Shown in pieces: positions 44,401 through 55,605 of a stretch of 64,000 nt of DNA. The notes under the pieces are model-generated. The model saw only the letters and a program-made list of their open reading frames with translations. It did not search any database and had not been told where the DNA came from. Source of the DNA: Lithodes maja (taxonomy: Eukaryota; Arthropoda; Malacostraca; Decapoda; Lithodidae); the NCBI GenBank assembly GCA_037953745.1, contig JBAKBP010003214.1:94231-158230 (forward strand), read 5' to 3'. A program made the translations under genes and the position numbers. The number at the start of each line of letters is the position of its first letter. Position 1 is the first letter of the stretch.

Positions 44401-47150
44401 ACGAGCGCCACGTCGACCTCTACCCCCCCCCCCCCCCAACCCCAGGCCGGCGCGGGGCAGACCACGTCGAAGGGCGGCCGGAAGTGGAAGGACGGCCAGC
44501 CCCGACACAGCGGGGATGAAAAGGGGCAAGAACAGAAGGGCGAGGCGGAATCGACGCACTGGCCTGCAACGTCCCAGTCCTGCGGCCGCGCAAGGCGGCA
44601 GCACGTGTAGCAGCACCCCGAAGAGGACCGGCAGAAGGAAGGGACTGAGAAGACCCCGCGTGCGACACAGCACGACGGTGCGTGACGGAAGCAGGGAACG
44701 CAATGACACAGCGCGTCGTCGCGTGTCGGAAGCAGGGGCCGCCGCCAGAGAAGCGAGCATACCCAAGCAACCAGCTGAAACAACCCCGACGTATGTAGCG
44801 CAGAGTACAACAAACCCTGACGAATATCCAAGGGGGCCGGCCGGCAGAACGAGGACCGCACTGTCGGGCGGCGCCGAGTTGCCGCGCACAAAACCGCCTG
44901 CAGCTCGGGAACCAAAGACACCGCGAGCCGAAGGCGGACCCGCAGAACGCGGTCCAAACCCTCGCGAAGAGCGCCTGGCGCAGACGCCCCGAAAAGCCGC
45001 AGGCGGGAACAGACGGCTGGAGGGAACCGAAAGACAAGACAAGAAGTCCGTCACCCTCCGTCGCAAGGGAAAAACCGTGGCGACAGAGGCCTGATCCGGG
45101 GGAGAGAAGAACGGGGTAGCAATAGAACAAAGTTCAAGAATGGGCGCGCCCATCCAGGACCAGAACGCGCCGGCCAACCTGCCGACAGACACAAGAGGAG
45201 GCAAAAGCAGGGACGACCCCAGTCCAACGTCAAGGCGAGTAACCTAAGGGAGGGACCGAAGGAGAGCCGTCGACGGAACGGTGTGAAGGCGAAGGCCACA
45301 GCAAACCAGGCCTCCAAGGGGAGAGGGCGACCGAGCATGACGGCGAAGCCAGGCGTACCGGCGCCGCACAAACCCGTCCCATAGGAGGACAGACCCGTTA
45401 ACACAGCCAGGGACTGAACAGCCGGAAGGAGGTCAGTGCGGCTGAAGTCTGACCAGAGCGGAGGCCTGCAGAAGGGAGCGGGACCGTAGCAGGGGTAGGA
45501 AAGGCGAGGCGCTGAGGGTGAGGCACCGCCAAGAAGCGCGAGAAGAGGGAGGCGGCCAACGACGCCAAGCACCCGTCGAAGCGTGACACAACCCAGTCCC
45601 GCAAAGCCAACAATCGAACCGAGAGAGGCGACCCCCCCCACCCCCCCCCCACCCAGAAGGGTCGGTCCGCAGGGACAAGCGTGAGCGGGAGCGAGACCCA
45701 CGACACGAACCAGCAGCGTCGCGGCCCAAGGAAGGCGAGCGACGACGGCCGCGTCGCCGGAGAGGGACCCGTCCCCGAACACGAACGGCCGAGGGGGAAA
45801 CAGCACCATCCCCCTCTTCCAGCGACACGACAGCACCCGAGAAAAGGGGGACCCCGAAGCCTCACCGAGGCAAGAGGAGGGGTACCCCCCAGGCGAGACG
45901 GGAAGTGAAGGGCAGGAAGAGAAGAAGGAGGAGGAGCAGGACGACGGGAGGGGGAAGGCTGGCCGGGTGAAAGGAGGCCAGAAGGAGCCGCAGGGGGAAA
46001 CAGAGCAAGGACCCCCGGGGCTGAGAGAACAGGGCGGCCCGACACCGAGGCGGAGGAGGGAGGGACCCCCACCGCGGGACGAGACCGTGAAGGAAGAAGA
46101 GGCACTGAAGCAGGTGAAGGAGGAGAAGCAACGACACCCAGGCGGACCCTCCTGGACAGTGTAGGAGGAAGCAGAGGGCCAGCGACAGCACGAACAACCG
46201 CGTGCGGAGAGGACAACGGAAGAGGAAGTCGTCTGGGCTAGGAAAGCGGGCGGAAGGGAGGAGAGCCCCTATCCGTAGAGGCCAGGGGAGGGCGCATAGG
46301 AGCAGAGCCGCTAACCCCGGCCTCAGGGCGAGAACCAAGACGAGGGCGACGGGCGACGTCAAGGCGAACAGGAGGACGACGAGGGGCAGGAGCGAGGCGA
46401 GCGAGAGCGTGGAGGCTTAGGTTGACCAGTAGCGTAGGGGAACCATATGATACCCAGCCCGCCTTGAACCATGTGTGCCAACCCCAGATGGGACGGCACA
46501 ACGTCGTCCACGAATTCCAGGTACCTATTTACAGCTAGGTGAACTGAGGCTAACACATGAAAGGAGACAAGCCCAATTCGGCACCGCCCGGTCTGGGAGG
46601 GAACCCCCGACCCCTCGCGTGTGAGACGAGAGCGCCACCTACGAGGCTACGGGCTGGGGTGAACGGCCGGCAGTCGGGTCAGGGATACCCAGGGTGACGC
46701 GGAACCGGGCGGCAACAAAAGCCGGGGAACGGAGGCCCAATGTGGCGGGAGACCATCGGCCACACCGACGGAAGGGAAGCAGAGGCCACAGCCACCGCCG
46801 AGGAACCAGGGCCATGGAGCAGCACAACCACCAGGGCCAGACACGGGCCACACAGAGCAGGGAGGTAGGCCGTAGAGGACACAAAGAGCGAGTGGCGCAA
46901 GCAGGACATGTGGCTCACCAAGCACGGGGAGCGACAACCAAGGCGAAAGCAAAGCAGCCGACCAGCACGAGAAGAACACACACCAGAAGCAGCACGTCGA
47001 AGGTGTAAGTGTAGAGAATGTCCAAGAAGAACCAGGGAAGGAGCATGGGGAAACAGGAACACACATGCAAACAGGCATCTGTACTCACCCTAAACCGGGA
47101 GCACAGAGGTAGGTGAGGAGGGCGGCCGAGGCGGAAGAGCACCAGCAGAA
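41408..47150 (-). pseudogene. Adenine-stripped DIRS coding body, copy B
   Basis: Inverted counterpart of 32970-38730. RT, RNase H, extension and recombinase remnants align residue for residue with copy A (for example VFLFAGLPFGLHIAPRLF, WAAALS and SAHDVRSFAASFRF). Differences from copy A are few, mostly homopolymer length and short indels such as removal of one glycine-leucine pair near 43940. Long open frames occur on both strands because T is scarce on the plus strand and A on the minus; none is a supported gene. Confidence 0.8.
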
Positions 47151-47290
47151 CCTGCAAAGATGGAGAAAGTGTTAACCACCACTCAACATCTTATATGCAG
47201 GGCCTATAACACCAGGAAAGTGCATACACCAATATAGTATCAGGCAACAATATGACACAAAAAAGGGTCAACAGTGAAAGCCAACTATAA

Positions 47291-47433
47291 CCGCAAATTT
47301 GCGGGCCAATGGAGGTAGATCCGTACCGACACAAACCCCCCACATCGTCACGCGACCCCCCAGCGATCTCCGCAAATTTGCGGGGAGCCGAAACGACCCA
47401 GAGGGCCGAATCGAGCACACCGCAAATTTGCGG
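47291..47433. repeat. Three CCGCAAATTTGCGG palindromes (copy B leader)
   Basis: Exact copies at 47291-47304, 47370-47383 and 47420-47433, conserved in sequence and spacing with copy A. Confidence 0.9.
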
Positions 47434-48412
47434 GACCTGCCAAGAGGGCCCGGTGCCGAACAAGCGAGAGGGGCGTCTAGGAAAACCAAAAAAGGCCGGC
47501 AAACAAGCGTCAACTCCTTATGAACTCCAAGCGAAGATGACCGTGACCATCTAGCTGAGCAGTGTCTTCCTTGATAATATCCTGACTCGACCGATCAAGG
47601 GAGAGGCAAGGAAGGCACACCAGGGGAGAGGAGGCACATACCCTGGGAACCACCCAACCCACAGAGATAGAGCAAAGCCCATGAGGAGAAGTGGCAGGTC
47701 GGGTGGTTTGGCACAACAGGGGCCCCCGTGGGGTACCCCAGGATTGGGCAAAAGTTATGAAAGGATGGAGGTGAAAACAGGAAGGGAAACACAAAAAACC
47801 AGTAATGAAACTGGTGAGAAAAAGGGTGGCCTAGCCGCGAGTAGAGAATGTGTCAGGGGCGAAAAAAACCCTGTGGAGTGAGGGAGAGGCCCCCGTGGGG
47901 TACCTCTGGGTATCACGAACCACTAAGCGCCCAGGCCCTTGAGACACAGTGAAGGCTCGAAAGGGGGGACTCGGGAATAACGCTAGTTATGCGGCTGACA
48001 CAAACCTACAAACAGCACCGCCACCACGAAATCTCAGATTGTGAACCAACTGTACACCTAGGCTATGAAAAAAATGAGAACTCATAAGGGCATAGCAATT
48101 CCTGAATGAAAAACAAGCTAGGCTAATCGAAGCTAAAAGCTAAACTATGCCCAGACTAACAGGAAAAAAGAATATGAAAAGAGAAAGAATGAAAACATAT
48201 AGACGGGGAACGCCAAGCGCCCCCGTACCTTCGGTAGCTATTTCCACACGCGTCTCCATTAAACACACTAAGGAGCCCATTTAGGTGTGTCCTAGATCAC
48301 GTAACATCTGTCTAGCAAAAAGAAGGCCAGAAAAGCCGAAACGAACCTAAAACAGGGTGAATTGAAGGAGCACAACAAAAGCGGACTCAATCAATGGAGG
48401 CGCGTGAAAAAA

Positions 48413-48713
48413 TGATAACAAGAGAGGGTCGCTCATGCGCACGTTCGACAGTGATCTGCACATGACGGAACACGGGATGGGCCTTAAGCGGTAACTAAGG
48501 TAAACCCCTTTTTCTTCTCTTCTATGCTTTTTTCACCTTCGGTGGTAGTTTTGGTTAATGTACAACGTCTCCTAGAGCAAGATAAGGAGTAGACTCTAGA
48601 CGTTTTCTTTTTAACCGCGGTTGGAATGACGACATAGCAGTCAAAATAGACAAGTCGTCATTGCAATTAGGTTAATAGCCTTGACGTTGGATTTGCCAAG
48701 ACTACTAACAAAT
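48413..48713 (-). repeat. Left inverted terminal repeat, DIRS copy B
   Basis: Matches 39292-39592 almost base for base. It carries the variants tttgcc and taacaaat that also appear in the left half of the internal complementary region. Element sequence stops at 48713. Confidence 0.8.
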
Positions 48714-49024
48714 AAATACTTTGGCGCGGCGAGCGGCTAGGTGCGTTGTAGCCATGGCCGGGGCGACGCGTTCGAACGCGGGAAGAATTTACCGCATAAA
48801 AAAGCACTCGTCTTCCCGCGCTCACCATTATGCAACCAGAGGGGCTAGAGACCTCTACTCAACGCCATTCGACAGAGGAAGGTTTGTGGAACATTATTCT
48901 TTTTTATTCACAACATTACATGCCATATTCATTGACTTACAGAGTAGTTAACATAGGCCAAATATCGTCAAAACCCCCGGTACCGCAGCACAGTCGCGAG
49001 CTATAGCCCCCGGGGCTGGAGGGT
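48714..49024. other. No recognised feature
   Basis: A short G/C-rich stretch (48722-48850) with a 76-codon open frame (MARRAARCVVAMAGATRS onward) that matches nothing recognised, then A/T-rich sequence and a C/G-rich block ending cccccggggctggagggtta. It is not a continuation of the LINE fragment found between the DIRS copies. Confidence 0.5.
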
Positions 49025-52000
49025 TAAAGAAACTAACTGGAGCTTTTTAATTAACAATAACGACATAAATACATCTTACCTAAAAGCAGTGCAAGACTGC
49101 ATACCATCGAAAATACGGCGTCCAGGCCATAATAATAAGCCCAAATGGTGGAATAAAGATATTTCAAACTGCCTGCTTGCTAAAAAAATTTGCTAATGAT
49201 AGATTCTAGTTATATCAGGAAGAAAAAAGTAGTTACTTCAACTGTTGGACCGTTAGTCGATGAAAATGGAGAATACACCAAAGACGAAGTACAAATGAGT
49301 AATGCCCTGAATACCTTTTTTGCATCAGTTTTTACAACAGAAGACCTCAGTGATATCCCTACACCATCGCCGATTCAGATTGATAATTCAGATGTTTTAA
49401 GCAATATCACCGTTACAGAGAGAGAAGTATTGAATTGTTTAGATAAACTCAAGGTAAATAAAACGCCTGGACCTGATACAATCTCGCCTAGAGTTCTAAA
49501 GGAAGCTAAGGATGAGCTCTCCAAACCACTGACATTACTATTCAATAAATCCTTGCAGTCTGGAACTACATACATACATACATACATAAAATTTTAAGAC
49601 TGAGTGTTCCACACATAGTGCAGTTTCAGTCTCTTGTCCTAATGGCGGCGTTCCAGGCAACCCTGTTAAGGGCTGCTTCACTTGTCAAGTTCTTGGATTT
49701 GAGATCGGCGCGTATAGTCCGATCCCAGGTCTTCCTCGGTCCACCCCTTGGTGCAGCTCCCTCCACAATCACAGACCTGCATTTTTTCACCCAATTTTGT
49801 TCATCCATTCTCTCCACATGTCCATACCATCCCAGTCTACTTGTACGCATCACCTCGCTAATACTCTTTATACCTAAACGTCTCCTCAGCTCAACATTTG
49901 TTATTCTATCCTGTAGCCTGGCCCCACACATCCATCTCACCATTCTCATCTCATTACGCTCCATTCTGTTGACATCCTCTACTTTAACGGCCCATGTTTC
50001 TGAGGCATACGTCATTGCACTTCTAACACATGAGGCATACACCTTTCCCTTCAGGGGGAGAGGCATTCTTTTCATGGTCAGGATTGGCATCAATTCTCTG
50101 AACTTCCCCCAGCCACACCTAATTCTAGCAACAGTGGCAGCCTCGGCCCCACCACCGGCAGAGATGGTATCTCCTAGGTAACAAAACTTGTTCACCAGCT
50201 CCAAAGACTCATTTCCAAAATTCACAGCCACAGGATCATCACTTAACACAAGCTCGCCTTTGCACACTACGCACTCAAATTTCTCTATTTCTGACTTATC
50301 CTTCGGCAGGGGCCCCTTTATTCTACTACAGCGCTTACTCCCATGGTGTACCCAACATCGACAGATGCTACATTGAATTGAGTTAACGCCCACTCCCTTT
50401 CCACACACTGCACATGGGTATGCACCACTCTTTTCCACATTGCCTCGTCTCAAACTACAATGCATAACCTTGGTTTTGTTAATATTAACTCTTAAACCCT
50501 TGCTCGCCATGCCCTCTCTCCACTCTCTGAATTTGGCCTCAGCATCCTGCATACTGTCAGCTATTAGGACTAAATCGTCTGCATAAAACAGTTCCAACGG
50601 GAGTCCGCCTCTAAAAACTCTAGACAGCGCCTCGAAGACCATAATAAAGAGGAGGGGGCTTAACACTGAACCCTGATGGACTCCAACACGGACTGCGAAC
50701 TCATCACTCAGTACACCCTTCACCCTCACCGAACTTCGCGAATCCTCATACATCTTCATTATCACACGCACCAGCCACTCTTCCACACCAAGTTTCCTCA
50801 TATGCCTACTATGCCTGATCAGTGGAAGCTAGCCAACGTAACACTGATATTAAAAAAAGGCAGCAAATCCCTACCCAGTAACTATCGTCCAATTAGCTTA
50901 ACCTCAGTTGTATGTAAAATGCTAGAAACGGTCATAAGAGACAGACTCGTAAATCACTTAGAGGAAAATAACATACTTAAAGATACTCAACACGGCTTTC
51001 GTAAAAAACGTTCCTGTTTAACAAACCTCTTAGACTTCTTCCACGATATCCTCAACCTCTACGATGAGAGTAAAGCTGTAGATATTATATACCTTGATTT
51101 TCACAAGGCCTTTGACAAAGTTCCCCACAAACGTTTACTGCTAAAACAAAAAGCGCATGGAATACAAGACGGTGTGTTGAAATGGATAGAAAATTGGCTC
51201 AGCGACAGAAAGCAAAGAGTAGTCATAAACGGTAATGCATCTAAATGGACCAATGTAAGTAGCGGGGTACCCCAGGGATCGGTACTAGGACCAATTCTCT
51301 TTCTAATTTACATCAACGACATAGATGAGGGTCTCACCTGTACAATCTCAAAATTTGTTGACGATACAAAAATTGCAAATAGCGTACTCTCAAAAGAACA
51401 AGTTGACGATATGCAACACAATCTAGATAAATTGTCATGTTGGGCCCAAATTTGGCAAATGAGTTTCAATGCAGATAAATGTAAAGTACTACATATCGGA
51501 TACCTAAATGAGAAAGCAAACTATTCAATGAATGGCACTCAGCTTAAGAATGTAAACAGAGAAACCGATCTGGGAGTAACAATATCGAGTAACCTAAAAC
51601 CGAGTCAACAATGTTCAGAAGTTGTTAAGAAGGCAAACAAAATAATTGGCTTTATAGGCAGGTCATTTGAGCATAAATCCAAAGAAGTTATCCTAACCCT
51701 TTACAATTCCTTAGTCCGCCCTCTTCTGGAATACTGCGTTCAATCCTGGTGCCCTTATTACCAAAAAGATATAAACAAGCTAGAACGAGTTACCAAAATT
51801 ATACCTAGCCTTAAGAACAAACCATACGAAGAGCGTCTTAGAGAATTAAATCTATTTCCTTTAACCCAGCGCAGATTAAGAGGTGACTTAATTCAAGTGT
51901 TCAAAATCATCAAAGGCATCGACAATATGAACTGTAGTAAGTACTTCACTATCGACCAGGTAATTACACGCGGGGAAACGGTTGCAAAATTATTGGTAAA

Positions 52001-52200
52001 TCTTTTAACTCACACGAATCTAAGAATTTCTTCTTCAATCGAGTTGTCAACTTGTGGAATGGGCTTCCCCGAAACGTTATAGACTGCATCACCGTTGATT
52101 AATTTAAACTCCGCGTAGACAAATATCTCGCATCAAACCCGCGACTGACTGCGTTTGTAAATGAATAACTTTATTTGATCCCCCCCTCAGTTACTAACCC
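49025..52200 (+). mobile_element. CR1-like LINE interrupted by another LINE
   Basis: The plus-strand LINE has linker and RT start at 49070-49568 (KVNKTPGPDTISPRVLKEA), resumes at 50808 (PDQWKLANVTLILKKGS), and continues with DIIYLDFHKAFDKVPH, SGVPQGSVLGPILFLIYIND, FVDDTKIA and RPLLEYCVQSWCPYY to near 52080. The coding frame is intact across the nested insertion apart from a disruption near 49190. The endonuclease is missing (5' truncation). ACTA occurs at 49565-49568 and 50808-50811, marking the nested element's target duplication. Confidence 0.85.
49569..50807 (-). mobile_element. PHD-finger LINE nested in the CR1-like LINE
   Basis: Minus-strand 5'-truncated LINE of 1239 bases with ACTA duplications. 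The frame (50801-49626) starts in the RT palm: VGVHQGSVLSPLLF and FYADDLVLIAD. A Cys4-His-Cys3 PHD-like finger is inserted between palm and thumb (CAVCGKG, QCSICRCWVHH, CSRIKG, ECVVCKGE). The thumb and C-terminus (LGWYGHVERMDEQNWVKK) follow. The 3' end is (ATGT)n after gtcttaaaattttatg. Fragments of the same family are at 56828-56952 (plus) and 57225-57476 (minus). Confidence 0.85.
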
Positions 52201-52377
52201 ATCTGTCCCCTACTAACTTCCTAATCCTGCCACGGACATTAGTTCCAGGGCAGTAATTCCCTTTCCAATGTTCCCTTACCCACTCTAAACCACTGTTTGG
52301 ACACTTGATCCTCAGTATTTTGGAGGACAAGCAACCTAGAAGGGTCACTAGATTTGTTGTTGCTTGATTTCCTTTGT

Positions 52378-54250
52378 ACTCCTCTTTCCCCTTTGCCCTT
52401 ATATAGGGGGACTATTATGCCAGTCTTCCAGTCATCGGGTGCACTCCCCTTCTCCCATGCTAGTTTGCACATTTTCCATACCCATTCTATCACTATCTCA
52501 CCACCATACCTCAACATTTCCCCACACACTCCATCTGTTCCTGGTGCTTTCCCCAACTTCACTCTTTTCATGGCTTCCCACACTTCTAACCTCCTGATCC
52601 CCACCTCCTCCTCCACTACTTCTCTTCTTCTCCCTCCCATACCATATCCAGCTATGTTTGCTGGCTCTTCATTCCTTACATTTAGCAACTCACTGAAGTA
52701 CTCCCTCCATCTTTCGACTCTCTCTTGCTTCTCGGCTAGTATTCTCCCATTCTTATCTTTCACACCCTTACTGTTTCCCTTGCTACCTTCCCTAACTTTC
52801 TTGACTTCTTTCCAGAACAGTTTCTTACTCTCCCTCCATTTTACACTCAGATTCCTTCCAAATTCCTCATCTACTCTTCTCTTACTTTCCTTCACTACTC
52901 TCTTCACCACCCTCTTACTCTCCACGTACCTCGCTCGTTTCTGTCTATCGGAATCTTCATTCCCTCTACTACCCAACCACTCTCTATATGCTTTCTTCTT
53001 TTCTTTCACAGCTATTCTTACCTCTTCTGTCCACCATGCTGTACCTTTTATTCCCCTCCCTCTTCTCCTCACTCCACACACCTCCTCACATGCTGCACAG
53101 ATTTCATCCTTAAACACCTTGCTCATCTCCTCCACTTCCTCCATAACTTCCAGGTCGAACCCACCTAGTCGTCTTTCCACTGCTCTCCTGTACTCCTCCC
53201 TGACTTCCTCCTCCTGCAACCTCTCCACCCTCCTCACCATTCCACCCTCCTCTCGCCTCCCTCCCGCTCTCCTCACCCACTTCTTTTGTATCCTAACCTT
53301 AGCTACCACTACATAATGATCAGACAGACCCCCTCCAATACCCCTATACACCCTAGCATCCATCACAGATTTCTTCATTCGTTAATCCACACATACATAA
53401 TCAATCAATGACTTTCGTTCCACCACTGTCTTATCCTTCATCGTCAACATCCGTTTCCACGTGTACCAGTGGATCATTCTGTGTTGGAAGGTGTTGGCTA
53501 TCCACAGCCTCCTCCCCACACATATGTCCACAAGTGCACTACCATTCCCATTCACCTCTGATGGTACCCCCCACCCTCCCACCACTCCCTCAACTTTCCT
53601 ATCACCCATCTTACCATTCATATCCCCAATCAGAAATATTCTTTCGTTCTTGTCAAACTTCTCCAGGCACGCCTCCACATTCATCCAGAACTCCTCTTTC
53701 TTTCTTTCAAGTATATCCTCTGTCGGGGCATACACGCATACAATCACCCACGTTTGTATTCCTACTTTCATTCTCACCCACACAATCCTTGAACCCACAG
53801 ACCCATACTCTCTTACACATTCCTTCCATTTGCTACTTACAAACAAACATGCACCTTCTCTCGCTGTTCCTTCACTCACTCCAGCACACACACCCATTCT
53901 ACACTCCCACTCTCTCACATCTGAACCTTTCCATTTGGTCTCTGTCATTCCACATACATCCAGCCTGGCATTCACTAACACTTCCAGAACCTCTCTCTCT
54001 TTTGTGCCATCATTCAAGCCACTAACATTCCACGTAGCCATTCTCAGAATGTCCGAAGGCATGTCCTTAGTCGGTCGTGGTTCGTCAACGTTGGTTTCGT
54101 CCGCATCCGAGGCTGTTCGTTCGTTTTTCTTTGCTTAGATATTTTTTTTCCGGGTGGGGGTCGCAAGCCCACCGACCCAACCTCTTTAGTCGCCTCTTAC
54201 GACACGCAGAAGGCACGTGGGGCATATTCTATTCCCTAACCTCCAGGGGA
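52378..54250 (-). pseudogene. GATA-tailed LINE copy, 5' half only
   Basis: Minus-strand copy beginning at the family 5' end (about 54250) with MPSDILRMATWNVSGLNDG and an intact endonuclease (TETKWKG, IGDMNGKMGD). A stop lies near 53385 where the 13.6-kb copy reads on. The Arg/Lys-rich linker and RT start follow, ending at GIIVPLYKGKGERG (52380), where homology stops. The missing 3' half is unusual for a LINE, since target-primed insertion keeps the 3' end; a later deletion or rearrangement is inferred. 52201-52377 to its left is probably CR1 3'-flanking sequence. Confidence 0.85.
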
Positions 54251-54264
54251 TTAGGCCGCCAACT

Positions 54265-54557
54265 TTAACCCTCGGAATCCGGGAGGCCTCATATGAGGCA
54301 AACAAAAACATTGGCAGGAATCCGGGAGGCCTCATATGAGGCAAAATGCGCGGCTACAAATCGCCGCTAAAATCATCATAACTCGTTAACCATGCGTCGT
54401 AGCGATGTCATCTCAACAGCAATCTACAGACAACAAAACGTTCTACAATTTGCAAAAATATTGACTGCTCTAGGTGCTCTCAATCAGTAGCTACTGAATT
54501 ATGAAACTTGACTACGAAAATGGCCCCGGACACAACGATCGGGATCCGATGGGTTAA
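54265..54557. mobile_element. TTAA MITE within the duplicated segment (copy 1)
   Basis: Starts TTAACCCTCGGAATCCGGGA and ends GATCCGATGGGTTAA. The terminal repeats are short (CCCTCGGAATCC against CCCATCGGATCC). It contains the repeated hexanucleotide palindrome block gcctcatatgaggc twice (about 54290 and 54330). The matching copy is at 60878-61172. Confidence 0.6.
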
Positions 54558-54753
54558 TGTCGTCAACACTAGCCAAGACGCTCTCAAGTCCACCCGCCTT
54601 TTACTTGCTTATTTGTGCCTGAACCTTGTATATCTCGTGTATATTATGGCCTTTAGTGCATTCAGTGAGAGGGGCGGTGGGCCTGGTGGTAATGATGAAG
54701 GAATTGAATGCCCGGGTCTATCAAAACAGAGTCAAGTCAAGTGCCGCGTCTGA
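54508..54753 (+). other. Small open frame kept in both duplicated segments
   Basis: 81 codons with a hydrophobic stretch (LLAYLCLNLVYLVYIMAFSA) that could span a membrane, then a Gly/Asp-rich tail ending QSQVKCRV. The second copy at 61114-61368 reads the same with three extra N-terminal codons and very few substitutions. It overlaps the MITE end. No family recognised; it may be a chance frame in a young duplication. Confidence 0.3.
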
Positions 54754-55605
54754 CGAAGCCACGGAAAAATTACGATGAGTTTCTATCTACTGTATTTATA
54801 TCTATCTATTTGCTCAGACTCATTCCCAATTTTGTCTATTTCTTTTTTTATTTTTAATATATACAGTATATAGTATATTATTTGTATTACTGGGGGTATG
54901 CTAAATATGACTATGGTTTCAAACAAAGTCTATGTGGTAAGTAATATCAACATAATTATGATATCTGGTGCCACGCGAAATGATGGGTACTGTATTAGGT
55001 AAAAAGGGCGGATATGACCACTTTTGGGCTCCCAAAACGCTTATTAGGAACTGTAGACACTTATTGACAATTTTGTGTTTTTTCCGACCCCCCAGCCGCG
55101 TATTAGGGTTTTCGCATACAGTTGACCCCCGACTTAAGAACGTCCATTCAGCGAAATTTTGGTTGTACGAAGATCACAAATTACTACCATTTACAGTATG
55201 TATGCATGTATTGTACAGTATGTATGTATAGATTTTGATATAAGTTCTTTTGTCTATTGTGTCGTTCCTGTTTTGGTTTGTTTGTTTTGCAAGTTTTACA
55301 ATATCATTTCATTGGTTTCATTATTACACTGTTCAAAAATTGGGGAAAACTATGGTACTTAAGTATCTATTTTTCATTAACAAGTTGACAATTAAAATTG
55401 CATAATAGGAAGAAATTTTACAGACAAACATAATAAAGGTTGATCCACTGACAGTACTTTTGTTTTTCAGGAAGAACACAAATTAAAGTGAGGAAATGTA
55501 TGTATGTATTATAATGTAAAACTTGCAAAATAAACAAACCAAAATGTATACGAACACAGTAAAAAGACAAAATAACTAATAAAAATCGCTATGTGGAAAC
55601 AACGC

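Larger units (their letters stand above)
40497..48713 (-). mobile_element. DIRS copy B, adenine-depleted, both terminal repeats present
   Basis: Read on the minus strand: left terminal repeat 48713-48413, leader 48412-47150 with the three palindromes, adenine-stripped coding body (about 47150-41408, seen as T-poor on the plus strand), C/G run near 41380, internal complementary region 41022-40909, and right terminal repeat 40846-40497. Total 8217 bases. The ends inferred from the internal complementary region (caaat and cctcccaat) coincide with the observed ends. No target duplication is visible, as usual for recombinase-integrated elements. The coding domains carry the same Asp-to-Ala changes as copy A, so the mutations predate the duplication or transposition that separated the copies. 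Confidence 0.8.
54256..55240 (+). repeat. Duplicated segment, copy 1 (without LINE)
   Basis: From ggccgccaactttaaccctc to a block with ttgacccccgacttaagaac, this segment matches 60868-61463 plus 62933-63283. It contains a TTAA MITE (54265-54557), a short open frame (54508-54753), T-rich and TA tracts, and at about 55118 a CAGTTGACCCCCGACTTAAG sequence after TA that looks like a pogo/Tigger terminus. TATTTTTAATA at 54849-54859 is the empty target of the LINE in copy 2. Confidence 0.85.

Noticed and set aside
48721..48951. 76-codon open frame after the DIRS left end
   Set aside because: No recognisable domain, splice context or second copy; probably chance.
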